A DNA stretch of 64,000 nt. It comes from Engraulis encrasicolus (Eukaryota; Chordata; Actinopteri; Clupeiformes; Engraulidae). The stretch spans positions 35,345,088-35,409,087 of the forward strand of contig NC_085872.1 in the NCBI RefSeq assembly GCF_034702125.1. Reading direction: 5' to 3'. Below, piece by piece: positions 42,417 to 55,200 of the stretch. Positions within the stretch are counted from its first letter, which is position 1. Each line of letters opens with the position of its first letter. Below the pieces are notes generated by a model. The model had not been told where the DNA came from and searched no databases. It worked only from the letters and a program-made list of their open reading frames with translations. The translations under genes and the position numbers were made by a program.

Positions 42417-43978
42417 CAGGGTTTAAATTGGGGCGGAGCCCTCCGGAGCGCAGCTCCGCCTCCTCACCTCGGAGGGACAGCCAAACGGAGCTGCGCTCCT
42501 GCTGCCCCAACCTCAGTGTATTCACAGTTCATATTTTCACCTCTTATTGAAATATCATATTTTTATGAACATTTTCCAATGATAGCAACATAAAATAAGA
42601 TTAAGGGACTCCCGCATTATTTCAGTTATTATGCATCTGCATTCTGCACATGCGCTGCGAGACACCACAATTTCAGTTTGTAGCAACGTTGCAACTTTGC
42701 AACAGTTCAGTTCAGCGGTCCGGAGCGCTTGCTCTTTCTCAGCTAGAACTACTCCGCTTCGAGTATGTCACTACTTCAAGCCTGTCCTCCATGCTTTCAT
42801 GTTCAATGTGCAAAGTTAGTAGGCTAGATACAATGCCTTTTACAAAACGGAGGTAAGCTGTCATTTCATTTGATATCGGCTAGCTTTCAGGCAAACTTAA
42901 CCACAGCCATGCAGAATAGCGTGGTGTCTGCCTACTGTAACAGCAGTTTGGTAATGTGAGAAAATCAACATCAAGTTTGGGATTTCCTTCCATTGTTCTG
43001 TCAGAATGTGTAGCCATTTGGTTGCAGGTTACTTTTATGTGGGCTTAAACATGCCAGGAACGTATTAAAAGTTTTAAAGCAAATGACAGGGATTCCTGCG
43101 TGTCCATCCTCGTTGCGTGTAGAGCAGTGCACCGTCTCTCTCACGCTAGAATTGCTGCAGCAAGTTCCAATCTATTGCCTCCTTTTGCCAAAGTTATTGC
43201 TTTGCAAAAAAACATGTACTTAATGCGACTGAAGTGTAATTAAAACAATTGCACGGAGCAAGATAGCTGAACTAACTATACTACTGAAATAAGAACGCCC
43301 CATATAATCAGTCAGCCAAAGGGGCAATCTGCAAAGAAAAGACGTGTCCGAGTGAGAAGATTCTCTGCAGACTCCGCCTGATTTAAAGTGACAGTGCACA
43401 CTTTCACGTACTGTAATAGAACAGCATAGCCTAAGCATGCATTTTTATTCTTTTAACTTTGTTACTTATTAGGCATAAAACGTGCTAATAAATGCATGCT
43501 AAACCCATGACATTGTAGGAGAATTTAAATCAATCATATGATCTTTTAAAACAAATTGTTATTCACATCAAATAATATGAGTTCTTAATAGTCTTAGGTC
43601 TACACCTTTGTAGCTTGATGGTGCAGTGATGGTGGTCAGAATTAAAACTTTTTTGCCCCTGTACTGACAGTCCAATAGCATACTGTTGCCAACTGACAGG
43701 AGAGAATATTAAAAAGTAGGCTACATTAATGCATCAGGTGTGATACTGGTCTAACTGTTCCTATTAGAGGGAATGAGGGTACCTTGCTGTTTTTCTCATA
43801 ACTGAGTAGCCTAATACGTTGATATATGTATGATATTAATTATGGGCAATAATAACTTAATAGAATACATGTATTTGCCTGATGGGGCGATGTTATTTAT
43901 TTATTTATTTATTTTTAAAAGCTATTTTGACCGCGAGTGAAGGGCTCCCCCACCTCCCAAAAGCCAATTTAAACACTG
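42417..43978. mobile_element. 1.56-kb hAT element nested in the TTAA element
   Basis: CAGGGTTTAAATTGG at the left and CCAATTTAAACACTGG-type at the right, with a perfect 8-bp duplication GCCATAAC (42409-42416 and 43979-43986). The interior shows no convincing transposase. Confidence 0.93.
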
Positions 43979-45258
43979 GCCATAACAATGTTTGGTTGTT
44001 ACTAGATGACCCGTGTGTCTACACAGCATGTTGGCGAACAGAACGCACACTCTTCTCCCTTTCATCCTCCCATTCCATCTCGTCTCAAAAAAACATTCCA
44101 TGTAATAATAACTAAAGCTACGAGTGACATATTTCACAATGTCAAGCCAGATCACATAGTGTTGCGTAACGTATGAGTCCATACGGCAATTCTAATGCCA
44201 TTTGTTATAGCAATTACACAAAATAACAGTAAAGCAGTACAACATGCAAATCCAAAAAGTTTGCAAAAGTGAACGCTATTCCCCTCTCCCTGACCTCGCT
44301 CGCAAACACCAAGAGTAATGCTTTCTGTCCGACTTTGTCAACCTTTCGTAACATTGAATATGCCATGACAATGTTTAGTTGTTACTAGATGACCCGTGTG
44401 TCTACAGAGCATTAGATGTTGGCGAACAGAACAGTGCACCCATCTCTTCTAAATCCCTTTCATCCTTCCATTCCATCTCGTCACAAAAAACATTCCCTGT
44501 AATAACAACTAGAGTTACGAGTGACATATTCCACAATGTCAAGCCAGATCACATAGCGTTGCGCAACTTATGAATCCATAGGAATACGGCAAGTCATGTC
44601 TAATGCCATTTGTCACAGCAATTACACAAAATAACAGTAAAGCATTACAACATGCCAATCCAAAAGGGTAACTTCTAGCCCAAGTTTTGGCTAACGTAGG
44701 CGAAGCCATTATACCACTGGGCTACCATCATAGAAGCAGAAAGCATAGCAAACCTGTTCTTCGGAGACTGTTGGTGCGCGCCACAAAATGTATAGTCTAG
44801 AGGATATGTCGAAAAGATGTTCACTTCCGGAAGAAAGCACGAAAATTGGTATATAGGGGGTTTTGGGGATGCTGATTCCAATTAGAAGCGGCTCCACGCT
44901 CACAAACGAAGGGATCTACTTCAAAAACACGAAATCCAAGATGGCCGCCATCGCAAAAACCTGTATTTGTTTTGAGCCATAACTTTGGATCTGGTTGTTA
45001 TATGAGCATGATCTTGGTGTCAAAATGTAGGTTTTGTGGCCCAATAATTTCATTTAAAGGCAATATAAGCCTCTAACTAAAGATATGACAAAGATATAGG
45101 GTGCAACAATTGCAGCAATCACATTGACGCATCTGTGTGAACTGTGCTGATTTAAGAAAGCGAGGCATGATGATTTATGTTAGGCTTGGTGCATCCTATT
45201 CTAAGGTACTATGGATTTGTAAGTAGGACCTATGTATTCATGTTCCTGGACTCAAATA

Positions 45259-45557
45259 CAGTGTTGCCAATTTGGCGACTTTGTCGCTAGATTTAGCGAC
45301 TTTTGGACCTGGCGACAAAAAAAACACATCTGGCGGCTTTGGCGACTTTTTGGTGAATCTGGCTACTTTGAAAAACTGTTCATTTAAGTGACAAAATCAT
45401 TGTTTTTCAACATAACTGCAGCTCTGCGTAGCCGTGCGCACATCTTTTCTAGAGATGTGCGCTGCATGCGTGATGCTGTGACGTCATACGTAACGTCATC
45501 TGGCGACTTTTCAGAGAGCCAATTGCGACTTCTGCTGAATTTGTTTTGGCAACACTG
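45259..45557. mobile_element. 299-bp hAT MITE
   Basis: CAGTGTTGCCAA and TTGGCAACACTG ends, flanks CTCAAATA and TTCAAATA (7 of 8 identical). Inside, GGCGAC-rich repeats. Confidence 0.9.
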
Positions 45558-46139
45558 TTCAAATAAGCCTTTACATCTTGCATGTTTCAACACATTCAAA
45601 CACAAAGCGTGTCCTGCATGTCCTGTGCGATATACCCCCGCAGGGAATAAAAGTACTGATCTGAATGTACGCATCATGGGATATCATTCAACTTGATTTG
45701 TTCAGCTATACACAAATGGCTGCATAAAGCCTATGTGATATTTAGCACCCAACTTGCAACTTTGAGTTTATGAATTTAGGATCATGAGTATCAACTTTTT
45801 TAAATCAAGCCACATTCTGTTCACTCATAAAATCACAAAAAAAAAATTTTTCTGGAAGAAAATAAATCAATAATAATAATGATAATAATAAGACTGCATT
45901 TCCGGAGAGACAATGCTATTAATATGCTTGCGGCTTATGCACACACACACACACAGAGCTGTTGTATACACACACAGAAACACGAGGGAAAGAGATAGAG
46001 GTCTGAGTGTGTGTGTGTGTGTGTGTGTGTGTTTGTGTCTGTCTGTACGAGAGAGAGAGAGAGAGAGAGAGGTGTGTGTGTGTGTGAGAGAGAGAGACAG
46101 AGAGGGAGAGGTGTGTGTGTGTGTGCGTGCGTGTGTGCA

Positions 46140-46265
46140 TGTATGGATATGCTTCAGGTGCCTTTCAGCAATGGGTGGGTAGGGAGAGGTAAGGGTGGGA
46201 TTCGAACCTGCAACCCTCTGACAGACCAACACCCTACCCAGTAGGCCACTGCCTCTTACTGTATA
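46140..46265 (-). mobile_element. tRNA-derived SINE head
   Basis: Minus-strand B-box GGTTCGAATCC at 46208-46198, with a tRNA-like A-box region (GGCAGTGGCCTACTGGG) upstream. Adjacent (TG)n/(GA)n microsatellites occupy 46005-46130 and 46338-46391. Confidence 0.75.
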
Positions 46266-46336
46266 GAGTGGCCACAGCAGCATATTAGGCCATGGTTGCC
46301 CAGGTGACAGCAGAGGTCTAAAGTTCTACAAGGCTG

Positions 46337-46392
<56 letters not shown>

Positions 46393-46903
46393 TTCACACT
46401 GTTTGTATTCAGAGCCAAGACCTCTCTGACAATGCCTTTACCTAGTTGATGCGTAGTTAAAAACCCCAGGACAGGTCACCTCTCACTCTAACTGCTACAG
46501 TTTGTGACATCATCTTGACCATTCTACCATTCATTTCAATGAGGGGGAAAACAGAGAAAACTGATGAAAAACAAGTCTGGTGAACAAATGAAAGGGGGTA
46601 GGCCACACCCTGGGCCACCCTGGGCCCTTTTCGAGCCGTTCGTTTTGGCACTCGAACCGTGTCTCTATCTCGAACGCTGCAACGATTCAAAGCCGCCATA
46701 CTAATGAATGGCGATTCCCATAGGCCGAGGTGAATGGAAAAATGTATAATAATAATAAACTCTTGATGAACAATTCGCAATTCTCGATGAACTTTCCCGC
46801 AAGCATACTAAATAAACTGTTGGAGAACAATTAGTATGCTTGCTGGGGGCAAGCAGAGGCCTTTGGCAAGCATACTAAATAATACTATAGGACTATTTCA
46901 TAC

Positions 46904-47200
46904 ATGGTAGACACAATCATCTGTTGTTATGATGACATCTCTGTCATCTGGGAACTGTCCATTTGTTACCAGCGTAGTTATCTGTTTTTGCCAGAAATGC
47001 CTGCCAATCTGGTAACAAATAAACAGTTCCCAGATTTGGACTACACTACCAAAGATGCAGTTTCCAAAGATGTATTCCAACTAGAGGTGAAGTGCAGCTG
47101 TACTAGTACTTGTACAAATAGACCTGCCAGATCTAGGTGCAAGTGCATGGAGGCAGAGTTAAAGTGCACACGTCTGTGCAAGTGCACATGCAATTTCTAA
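46904..47200 (+). CDS. tesmin/TSO1-like Cys-rich (CXC) ORF fragment
   Basis: The C-terminal third reads VKCSCTSTCTNRPARSRCKC, then MEAELKCTRLCKC and a stop. The C-x-C...C...C-x-C spacing is that of a CRC/CXC zinc-binding repeat, known in tesmin-type DNA-binding proteins and also attached to some animal transposon proteins. Upstream residues are unrecognised, and the DNA just before (46946-47034) folds into a hairpin (GGGAACTGTCCATTTGTTACCAG and its near complement). It lies centrally in the 7.34-kb TTAA element, so I infer it is the 3' end of an element-encoded protein. A start is not certain. Confidence 0.45.
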   Translation: MVDTIICCYDDISVIWELSICYQRSYLFLPEMPANLVTNKQFPDLDYTTKDAVSKDVFQLEVKCSCTSTCTNRPARSRCKCMEAELKCTRLCKCTCNF

Positions 47201-48243
47201 GACTGACCACTGACTGTTTTTGCATCTGTCATAGTTATTGTAGAGTGGATTATTAAGTGATAGCCCTATGGTCTTCTGTTTGCTTTTTGAATGCAGGAAA
47301 AAATGATGTTCCCCATAGTATTCATCATCATCATCATCATCATCATTATTATTATTATTGATTTACTTTCTTCCAGATATAAAGTTTTTAAGTTGTGAAT
47401 AAAATGATGGACTGACTGAAAAAAAAGCTGGTACTCATGATCCTAAATTCATAAACTCAAAGATGCAAGTTGGGTGCTAAATATCACATAGGCTTTATGC
47501 AGCCATATTTGTGTATAGGTATCCTAAGTATCTGTGTGCTTCAGGGATATTCTGAACAAATCAAGTCAAGTGATAACCCAGGCTTTATTTACAATAACTT
47601 GTAACAATAAGTGATGTTTCATTGCAACTTTGAGGGCATTTCCACCTTTTATCTTAAAAAAGACCGGATTTAGCTGTCCATTAGATAAAAGTGTGTTTAT
47701 TACATAGTGTGTCGTTAATCTGGTAACCAAATACTTAGCTCACCGGTTTCTCCTCTTCATGCGGAATCCATACATATCTCATATGTTAAATTTGGTTTAA
47801 CTAATCAAAAGTAATAACAGTTTATATATTTTAGAGCGCCCCCCACAGGCCATTTTGTTATCTGTGTGTTTGACACTCGAACTCAAATTGTTCTATAGAC
47901 CCTAAACTTCAACTTGGAAGTGAAAACAAAACTTTAACACCAATTTGAAATGACTGAGCCTAATACGACCCCACTAAAAGGATCTACAAGTATAAAAATA
48001 TAGCTATCGCAATTGCGGCCATCTTCAATTTCTCAACTTTGAGGTGAATCCTTAATATTTTGAAGCTCAAATGGCTTACTCATGACTTCAGCGATAACCA
48101 AAACCTACAATTAGTCGTCAAGATCAATATTCTAGTGCATATTCATCCAAAGTTGTGGATAACTATACATTTTCAGTGTGGTACCTAGGTTTTGCAAAGC
48201 TAAATGGCTCATAAATCAATTCAGCAATCCCAAGAACCCACAT

Positions 48244-48666
48244 TTAGTCGCGGAGGTCAGGATTATATGACATATGCAACCTAAGTAATGAAGAATTGTT
48301 AATTTGGCGGCCATCTTGGATTTGTCCATTTTGAGGGTGATCCCTTGATTTTTGAGCTTGGAGCCGCTTCTTATCGTAATCGGCATACCTGAAAACCTTT
48401 GTATACAAATTTTCATGCTTTCTTCCAGAAGTGAACATCTTTGCCAAAAATCCTGACATATCCTCTAGACTAGTAGATCTGGGAATGCGGTTGGCACCGC
48501 GGACACTTAGAGTTTTCCGTGTAGGTATTAGACTTCGAGAAGGACTTTGTGAAGTCGTCGGGACTGAAATGGTCACTGCAAAGCACCGGGGTAGCTTACG
48601 GAGCGTCTCCATCGGTGTGTTGATGTAGCCCTGCAGCCAGGAGCCAGAGTTTGGTTCTTTCAACAT
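48244..48666 (-). CDS. unrecognised 140-aa ORF in the TTAA element
   Basis: Basic and Ser/Thr-rich, starting MLKEPNSGSWLQGYI, with no domain I recognise. Part of the same DNA (48260-48480) is present in inverted orientation at 44790-45000 without an equivalent ORF. It may be a piece of the element's transposase gene or chance. Confidence 0.25.
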   Translation of the reverse strand: MLKEPNSGSWLQGYINTPMETLRKLPRCFAVTISVPTTSQSPSRSLIPTRKTLSVRGANRIPRSTSLEDMSGFLAKMFTSGRKHENLYTKVFRYADYDKKRLQAQKSRDHPQNGQIQDGRQINNSSLLRLHMSYNPDLRD

Positions 48667-49221
48667 CTTTCACGGAAACCAATGGAAACTTGCCGATACC
48701 CATCTGTGGGCTTTATTATTGCAGTTGGTATATACACACTGATGTACCATGGTGCGATGTCGTTGGGTTTTAATCCACTATTCGATCCGAAAGCAGTTGT
48801 AGAACTAGCCTTGATTTGCAATGTCTCTTGCGGGTCCCTGCAGTGTGTGGGTGGGCTACATCACAACTGAAGAGAGCAAAGTAAAATTCCGCCGACCCAG
48901 AGAAAATAGTCTGTCAACATGGCAAAATCCACGCAGTGCAAGGTTGGTTTAATTTCAAACTTCATTCTACTAAGACAAACATTTACACTTGCAGTATGGT
49001 ATAATAACGGTTTTGTTTTGAATGTTGTTTAAACGGGATAAGACTATTTTTTGGGGCAGGCTACTACCATTTCCGTCCACTTGCGCTAGCTTAGCAACAT
49101 GGATATGAGAATTCACAAGGACTGCATGGAATGTGAAAAAAAACGTTCTGGACACATTGTTTACACCCTGGCTGACTCGGAAATGAGGTCTGGTGTCCAA
49201 AATCCCGGAGGTACACTTTAA

Positions 49222-51594
49222 ATGGAGTCAACATGTTTGGTTGGCAATTATGGAAATTTTGAGTCGCAATTACTGTTGCTTGGAAATGACACGTTATGTA
49301 GCCAGAGTAACAACGCCAGCACTGGAGAACTGGCATGTTAACCCTGTTTTCCAAAAAGAAAAAAAAATTATCAACATACAACCAGAAATACAATTCCTGA
49401 AGACCAGCTTTGTTTGAGTCCAACCTGTGACCTGCACGGTGAACTTGCAATCTTTCTGAAGTGCAAGTGATTCTGTGAAGGAGCAGAGGGCGAACGAGAG
49501 ACGAGAACATGACGCGAAGGTACAGGTGCAGAGAGCATTCGACCCAGATGTTAACGTGACAGCCAACTGAATTCTTTCCGATGTTTGCAACTAAAATACC
49601 GCAAGCGGCACACCAAACGGCACAGAGCAAAACATTTTAAAAAATGAGTGAAATGTTGGATATGCAACATTATAAACTTACATTCTTCTAGAAGTGCAAA
49701 ACCAGTTTGCCTCGTTGGCATGAATGAAATTCTGAAGCGAGAAGCGCCACGTTTACTTGGCATTATATTTCCGGGCAAACAAATGTTCTAGTTAACATGG
49801 CCTTTGGCACAGTAAAAATGTTTGGTGATGGGACATTGCGACGAGAATGTGAGGGGGGAAAGTGACAATGCCGATATCAGCTTCAACAATTATCAGGAAA
49901 TTACTATTATAAACATAATCAAATATTGTGCGGTAGAGATTAGAATATTCTGCATTCTGCACAACTTCATCATCATAGCCTGTGGTACTGTGGTCTTACT
50001 ATGAACTATAGGCCCAAGTATAGGCTAATGATTAAATGAAGGCCTATCTGAGAGTGATATTTCTTGCAATTTGTGATATTTCTTCCAATTCTGGGATATA
50101 CTTTTCAGGAAGATTTTTGTGAAGAAAGAAGTAGGTTTAATTAGCCCCAAGTAGCCACCTATCTCAAGCCAATAAACATTTTTTTTTTTGGTTGAGGTGC
50201 AACGCCTTTTTAAGTTAAGTCACGGTACTCAATGGCGCTGAAAAACACTCGTCATGTGATGAGGTTTGCGCAATTTTCCCACCATGTGGCCATGGTGAAT
50301 TTCTGTTGTTAACCCTCTGAGGTTCGAGTGCCCTTCAGAGGGCAATTGGTCTCCAAAAACAAATCTGTAACTCTGTGAGTTTTTGTCATTGGAACATATA
50401 AGTCACACCATTACAAACCTCATACCTTCCAGGTTCCAAATATATATGTATGAAATTAAAATACTTGAAAATGTCAGGGTGGTGCAAGCAGCCTAAAAGC
50501 CTCTGAAAAGCCTTAGACCTCAGAGGGTTAAACACGAAAAGTGCTCTGTTGTGCTCTGACTAAAACCATGCCTAACCCTGTCAGTAAAGCAATGTCTCTG
50601 TTGCTTTTTTTGCCAAGAACAGCAAAATAGCGCACTTCCTTGTACATCTCAATGTGGTTCGCATACCCCATAACCCTCCCAATGCCACATTGCCTAGTTA
50701 ACACCAGATCTAATCACAAGTGAGATTTCAGATCGAAACGATTGTTTAGAACTAAAGGCAGTATGGGAGTTCCCAGGCTACGTGCCACACAATATACAGC
50801 GTCCGGCTTTGAGGTCACTGATTAATGTGTTGCGAGCAAGATGGACAATCAAATTTAGTGAACGGAATTCAATGTATTTTTCCCTGGTCCTTATTGAAAA
50901 CCCCTCTTCGGTGTTATTAATCTCTTCATCATTGTCATTTAAAAAAACAGCCTCTGCTTCGAATGCTAAGTGATGTTAAGCACACATGCAAGGGACATTG
51001 TCATTTTGGTTGACATCAACCTCACTTTCCTTGGTTAGTAGCCTAGTTGATAATGCCATCATAACATTCTCTTTCATAACATTTTTATTGACAAACTTTG
51101 AGTGAATCGACAGGAATGATCATTTGGCTGACGGGGAAAAAAATGTTGGAGAGGAGAGAACTCCGCAAGACCTGTGCTGATGTGCACGCCATGCGGTGCT
51201 GATTTCATTAAGTACTATAAAACATTAAGGGATTTTTGTTTGCATAAAATTGAATATTTTGGTGTGCTGATGGCCACACAAGTATGCTTCAGTGTGCTAT
51301 GCGACAGCAAATCACTTTGGACAATCCTCATCTACAATAAACCTGATGTTTTTACAATGATTTTTACCTGATGTCATTACAATGAAACTTGTTGCAAGAA
51401 TGTGTTTGATTTGGCTGTCACACTAAAATTACACCAAGAAGACCGTGACGGTGAACCTAAGAGTGTAGAGAGCAGAATTCATGCTTGCATTCACTCAAAC
51501 AAATTATGAAGGATGATGTCCTGCAATTCATTTGTAACCATTCATTATGTTCATGCAAGGAAACCCTCCAGTGTAGCTGATTTTAAAATAATTA
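49222..51594. other. mip pseudogene intron sequence, no gene seen
   Basis: AT-rich DNA outside the annotated repeats. Several short open frames have no similarity that I recognise. It contains the MITE listed at 50309-50531. Confidence 0.5.
50309..50531. mobile_element. TTAA-flanked MITE (piggyBac-like)
   Basis: TTAACCCTCTGAGGTTCGAG at the left, GACCTCAGAGGGTTAA at the right; 223 bp, non-coding. The TTAACCC end suits piggyBac. Confidence 0.85.
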
Positions 51595-51924
51595 TGCAAA
51601 GAAGAGTTGGCAAAAAATTCCTCCACAGCGATACGAAAGACTGTTTGCCAGTTCTTGTAAACACTTGACTAAAATTGCTGCTGGGAGTGGTACAGCAAGT
51701 TATAAAATTGAGGGGGAAATTACTTTTTCACATTAGGTCATGTAGGTTAAGGTAGTTTTTTCCCCCCTCAATAAATTAGATCAATTAAAATATGCTTTAG
51801 CGTTTACTTGGGGTTCTCCATCTACCCATTTCAATTTCCTTGATCTGAAATGATTCAGAGTGACAAAAGTGAAATAAAAGCTAATAAATAAGTAAGGCGG
51901 CAAAAACTTTTGCACAGCACTGTA
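51595..51924. mobile_element. Tc1-like element 3' end
   Basis: Contains AATTCCTCCACAGCGATACG-type and GGGGGAAATTACTTTTTCAC-type sequence typical of the 3' part of fish Tc1 elements, and ends CTTTTGCACAGCACTGTA. It stops about 50 bp from mip pseudogene exon 2. The left boundary is not defined. Confidence 0.6.
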
Positions 51925-52249
51925 TGAGAAACAGGGAGCCATGTGAGTGTTTTGTGTGACTGTGTGACACTCACTTCCATGAGATGTGCCATGGTGACAG
52001 AAGCTGATGGCCATGGGAGTGGAGCCTATGTGTCCGTTTCTCCTCTCATCCATCACAGAGAAGATGCAGGTGACCAGTTGCATGTGGTGGCCATGCCTAT
52101 GCTGATGCCAGACTGGAACTATATACACACAGACACACATACAGACACGCATACACACACAGAGAAAGAGAGACACAGAGGTATGGCATGAGAATCAATT
52201 TAGATATTAATAGATATTATCAAAATAGATCTTCATACTCTTCTGACAC

Positions 52250-55200
52250 CAATGTGACACTCAAAGTACAATACTTATACAGAACTGTTTCTCACCACGG
52301 ATCCAGCGCTGTGAGGAACCGTGGAGGCTGTCAATCAAAGATGTGCCCAGGCAAAGTCTGCCACGACAACTCCCACTCGATCTTGGCGTGGCGCACCCAT
52401 CAGGCGAGCTGATTTCTGCTGACATGTTCCTCTACTGGGAGGAGAACGATGAGGCGTTGCACATCCCGATGCAGTGTGGTACCTTGCGGGTCCCAGGACT
52501 TATTATTTGCTTTGGAATATTCACTTCAGCACATCCACTTTGGGGGACTTTCACATGGACAATCCGGACAATGCCTTTGGAGTCTGCATTCACGCTGACC
52601 ACTGTTTGAGCTTGAAATGCCCCTGCAACGCATTCTGGTCACTGGCCACTTTGCCAGAAGAAACCTTGCTGTTGGAGATGTAGTGTTCCACTTGCTGTAA
52701 AGGAACAGGTTTGGGCCTGCAACCTGGCTCCAGGAACTCCAGAAGTGGCTGACTTGTATTTGCATTTCTTGCAGTCTTTTTAAGGGTGGGTGTTGTAGTT
52801 AACCGTTTTGAAATCTCCAGAGTGGCTCAGCCAAGCAGCAGTGTGCTTGGGGTGATGTACTAATTGATGTAGTTCTCAAGACTCTGAACTCTGGCATTGA
52901 ATGGACTTTCGTTGGCAAGGTTGGTGGCTAGCCTTAGCACTGTCAGGAACTAGCTGAAGGTAAGGCCTCCTCCTCCATCAAGACTTTGCAGGACTCTCTT
53001 GGTGACCTTGACAGCAGTTTCGGCAGCACCGAAGGGGACAGCTCCACAGTCCTCCCTGAAGGCCTGCATCGGCCCTCCACACATGAGGACAGCAGCCGCC
53101 CGGCCCCTGCACACAACGAGCCTGCCAGTGGCCATGCCCAGGAAGTTGACACCCTCCTGCACTGCCAAGCACAGGCCCAGGAATGCGCCCTACCCCTCGC
53201 TGACAGCGATGGGGCCGGATGAAGGCACGGCCTCCCACTCTGCCCCATTCCCCCTCCCAACATACTGGAAACCCCCAGCCGCTATCCATGTCCATTGCAA
53301 CTGCCCCGACTAGCCACCCCAGACCGCCAAAGTGCCCTTTGTTCAACAGCTTCTGGACCTCTACCACCGCTGCTGACGGAGCCCCAGATCGTGTGCCATC
53401 CCAGACAGCAACCAAGTGCCGTGCCCCCAGCTGACCCCAGGCGAGCACTGCAGTGAACGCCCTCCTCTGCACTCCAGTGACACTGCCTCCTGCCTGCGCA
53501 GCAAGGCATTCCATTGAGCTCATTGGCCACCCACCCCAAGGATGCTGAAGGACCTGCAGACAGGACTCTCACTCAGAACCCCCAGACAGGCAATCAGGAC
53601 CCCCCCGGTTGACTACGTCTGCCATGCCCACAGCATCCTGAATCCACCATCAGCGTAGATCAACTTCTCCGAGAAGAAAAACAATGCACCTCAGACAGAA
53701 TTTGCAGAAAGACAGAGTGAGAGAACAAACACCAGAACCACTCACCAGAAGAGAGCTCTTAAGCCAAGCCTCTGGCCTCTATGACCCACTTTGGTCTTGT
53801 GGCCCCAATAAAACAGGGGAACCATCTTGACCACAGGGCCTTCCAAGAGGTAAAAGCCATGTACTGCACAGCAGACACCTTGGAATGCCGCCTTGGCTCA
53901 GCTCAGCATACTCTTCAAGGAGCTTTATGGCATCGTCTCTGAACTCGCTGAACAAGTCTCACACCGCCAGAACCAACTGAAAGACCATGTGCAATCGCCT
54001 TCTCTAATGGCAATGAGCATGTATATGGTGCGGTGCCTGTGGTGGAGCTGCAGCCATAGTGTCGTCATGAGGCTAGTTGAGGCCAAGGCCAAGCTGAAAG
54101 GTGATCCCGTAAAGACAAAGATGTGGAGCAGTCTTTGACGCAGGGCTGAAGAACAACTTCCAAAAGCGCGGCCAAGAAGTGGTATCACCTAGTCGACAAC
54201 CAGACCATCTTGGGTGTCATGCAACGTGAAAGTTAGGGATACCAAACCTTCTACGCAAACAGAAGAGTTGTCGAGATCCAGAGCAGCACTGATATCAGAG
54301 ATTAGTGGTGGATTCCAGTTGCTGTGAACATAGCAAACATCACCCGAGTGGCCAGCCCTGATGACCTAAACGAAATTTCAGAGTGGCAATCTGGTGCACA
54401 GTTCCTTCAGCTTCCTGAGGGTGAGTGGCCAATAAAGTCAGTAAAAGACATTGCTGCACCAGCAAGATACAATATTATTAGAATACAGAAGAAAATATTC
54501 ACTGCAGTGCTCACCCAAAGGCAGCTGAAGGCACAACACCCAATTGAAGTCCAGGACAACGCACAGTCCAGGACCAGGGGCCAGTACTACAAAGCGGGTT
54601 TACGGGTTACTTCAAGAGTAATTTAGTCATGTGCAGTGCAACTTCCCGATTCACCCATACTACGAAAGCTGCAGTATGGGCAAGCACACGCACACCACCA
54701 GGATTTAAGTTGGAGAAGTGGATGCACAGGATTGCTGTATTTAAAATAATCTTGGTTCATAGTTTATGCTGTTTTATGCATCTAATTTAAGAAGTTAAGA
54801 TCGGCTACTAAGCTCTTGGGGTGAAGGCTGCGCATTTCCGCTGAAGTGAAATTTAAACAAATAGCCTAGTTATCGCACACTGGCATTTCATTTAATTTAT
54901 CAGCATTCCAGTTTAATGGGCTGCAGAAATTATTTGATCATAATTGATCTGATTGGCTGCGGTTACCCTGCTACAAGAATGCGCCGATACTCCGGTTTGA
55001 CAACTCGGGGTAGACAAACCAACATCTAAATCGGCGTCTTAGTACGGGTTAGCCCTAGTCAAGGTAGCCTAGTTTTGTCAACACGGCTTAAAAAGTTCAC
55101 CCTGGGTTAGTTTTGGGTATGGATATCTGTAGTACAGGCCCCTGAACTCCACCACCAACAGTAGCAGCAGTCTAACAGCTATTGGACAAAAGGCATTTTA

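Larger units (their letters stand above)
41882..49221. mobile_element. 7.34-kb TTAA-ended element with nested insertions
   Basis: TTAAAGTGTACCTCCGGGAT at the left and the exact inverse ATCCCGGAGGTACACTTTAA at the right, with terminal repeats of about 275 bp (41886-42157 against 48942-49217). Inner inverted pairs are also present: 44790-45000 against 48260-48480, and 45690-45790 against 47430-47560. It contains two nested hAT elements, a SINE and microsatellites. A segment of about 120 bp is directly duplicated at 42290-42410 and 44275-44370. A minus-strand frame at 48666-48244 and a plus-strand Cys-rich frame at 46904-47200 may be pieces of its own genes. piggyBac and Kolobok both use TTAA; I cannot choose between them. 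Confidence 0.75.
36634..52112 (-). pseudogene. mip: aquaporin-0 (lens MIP) pseudogene
   Basis: Minus-strand remains in MIP exon order. Exon 2, 52112-51975, has DERRNGHIGSTPMAI but carries frame breaks before ATGCAACTGG and after ATCAGCTTC. Exon 3, 41639-41566, is 74 nt instead of the usual 81 and reads FYTGAGMNLAR, so the second NPA box is NLA; the deletion puts it out of frame with a stop, although the final NHW is recoverable in another frame. Exon 4, 36801-36634, is intact: VYWAGPKIGGAM, MYDFMFFP, the LATLKGSR calmodulin-binding region, and the end IKLKTHVL. Splice sites are conserved (GTGAGT, CAG/GTAAGC). Exon 1, with the first NPA box, was not found. MIP is the lens-fibre water channel and teleosts have two copies, so this may be a decayed duplicate. 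Its introns contain the large transposons described separately. Confidence in family is high; pseudogene status rests on at least three frame-disrupting changes. Confidence 0.85.

Noticed and set aside
48682..48870. 62-aa frame starting METCRYPSVG
   Set aside because: Short, inside the TTAA element, no recognised similarity.
52943..53523. Overlapping long frames on both strands (up to 181 aa)
   Set aside because: GC-rich retroelement remnant. Only the segment repeated at 55.2 kb has comparative support, and its family is unclear, so no separate gene was called.
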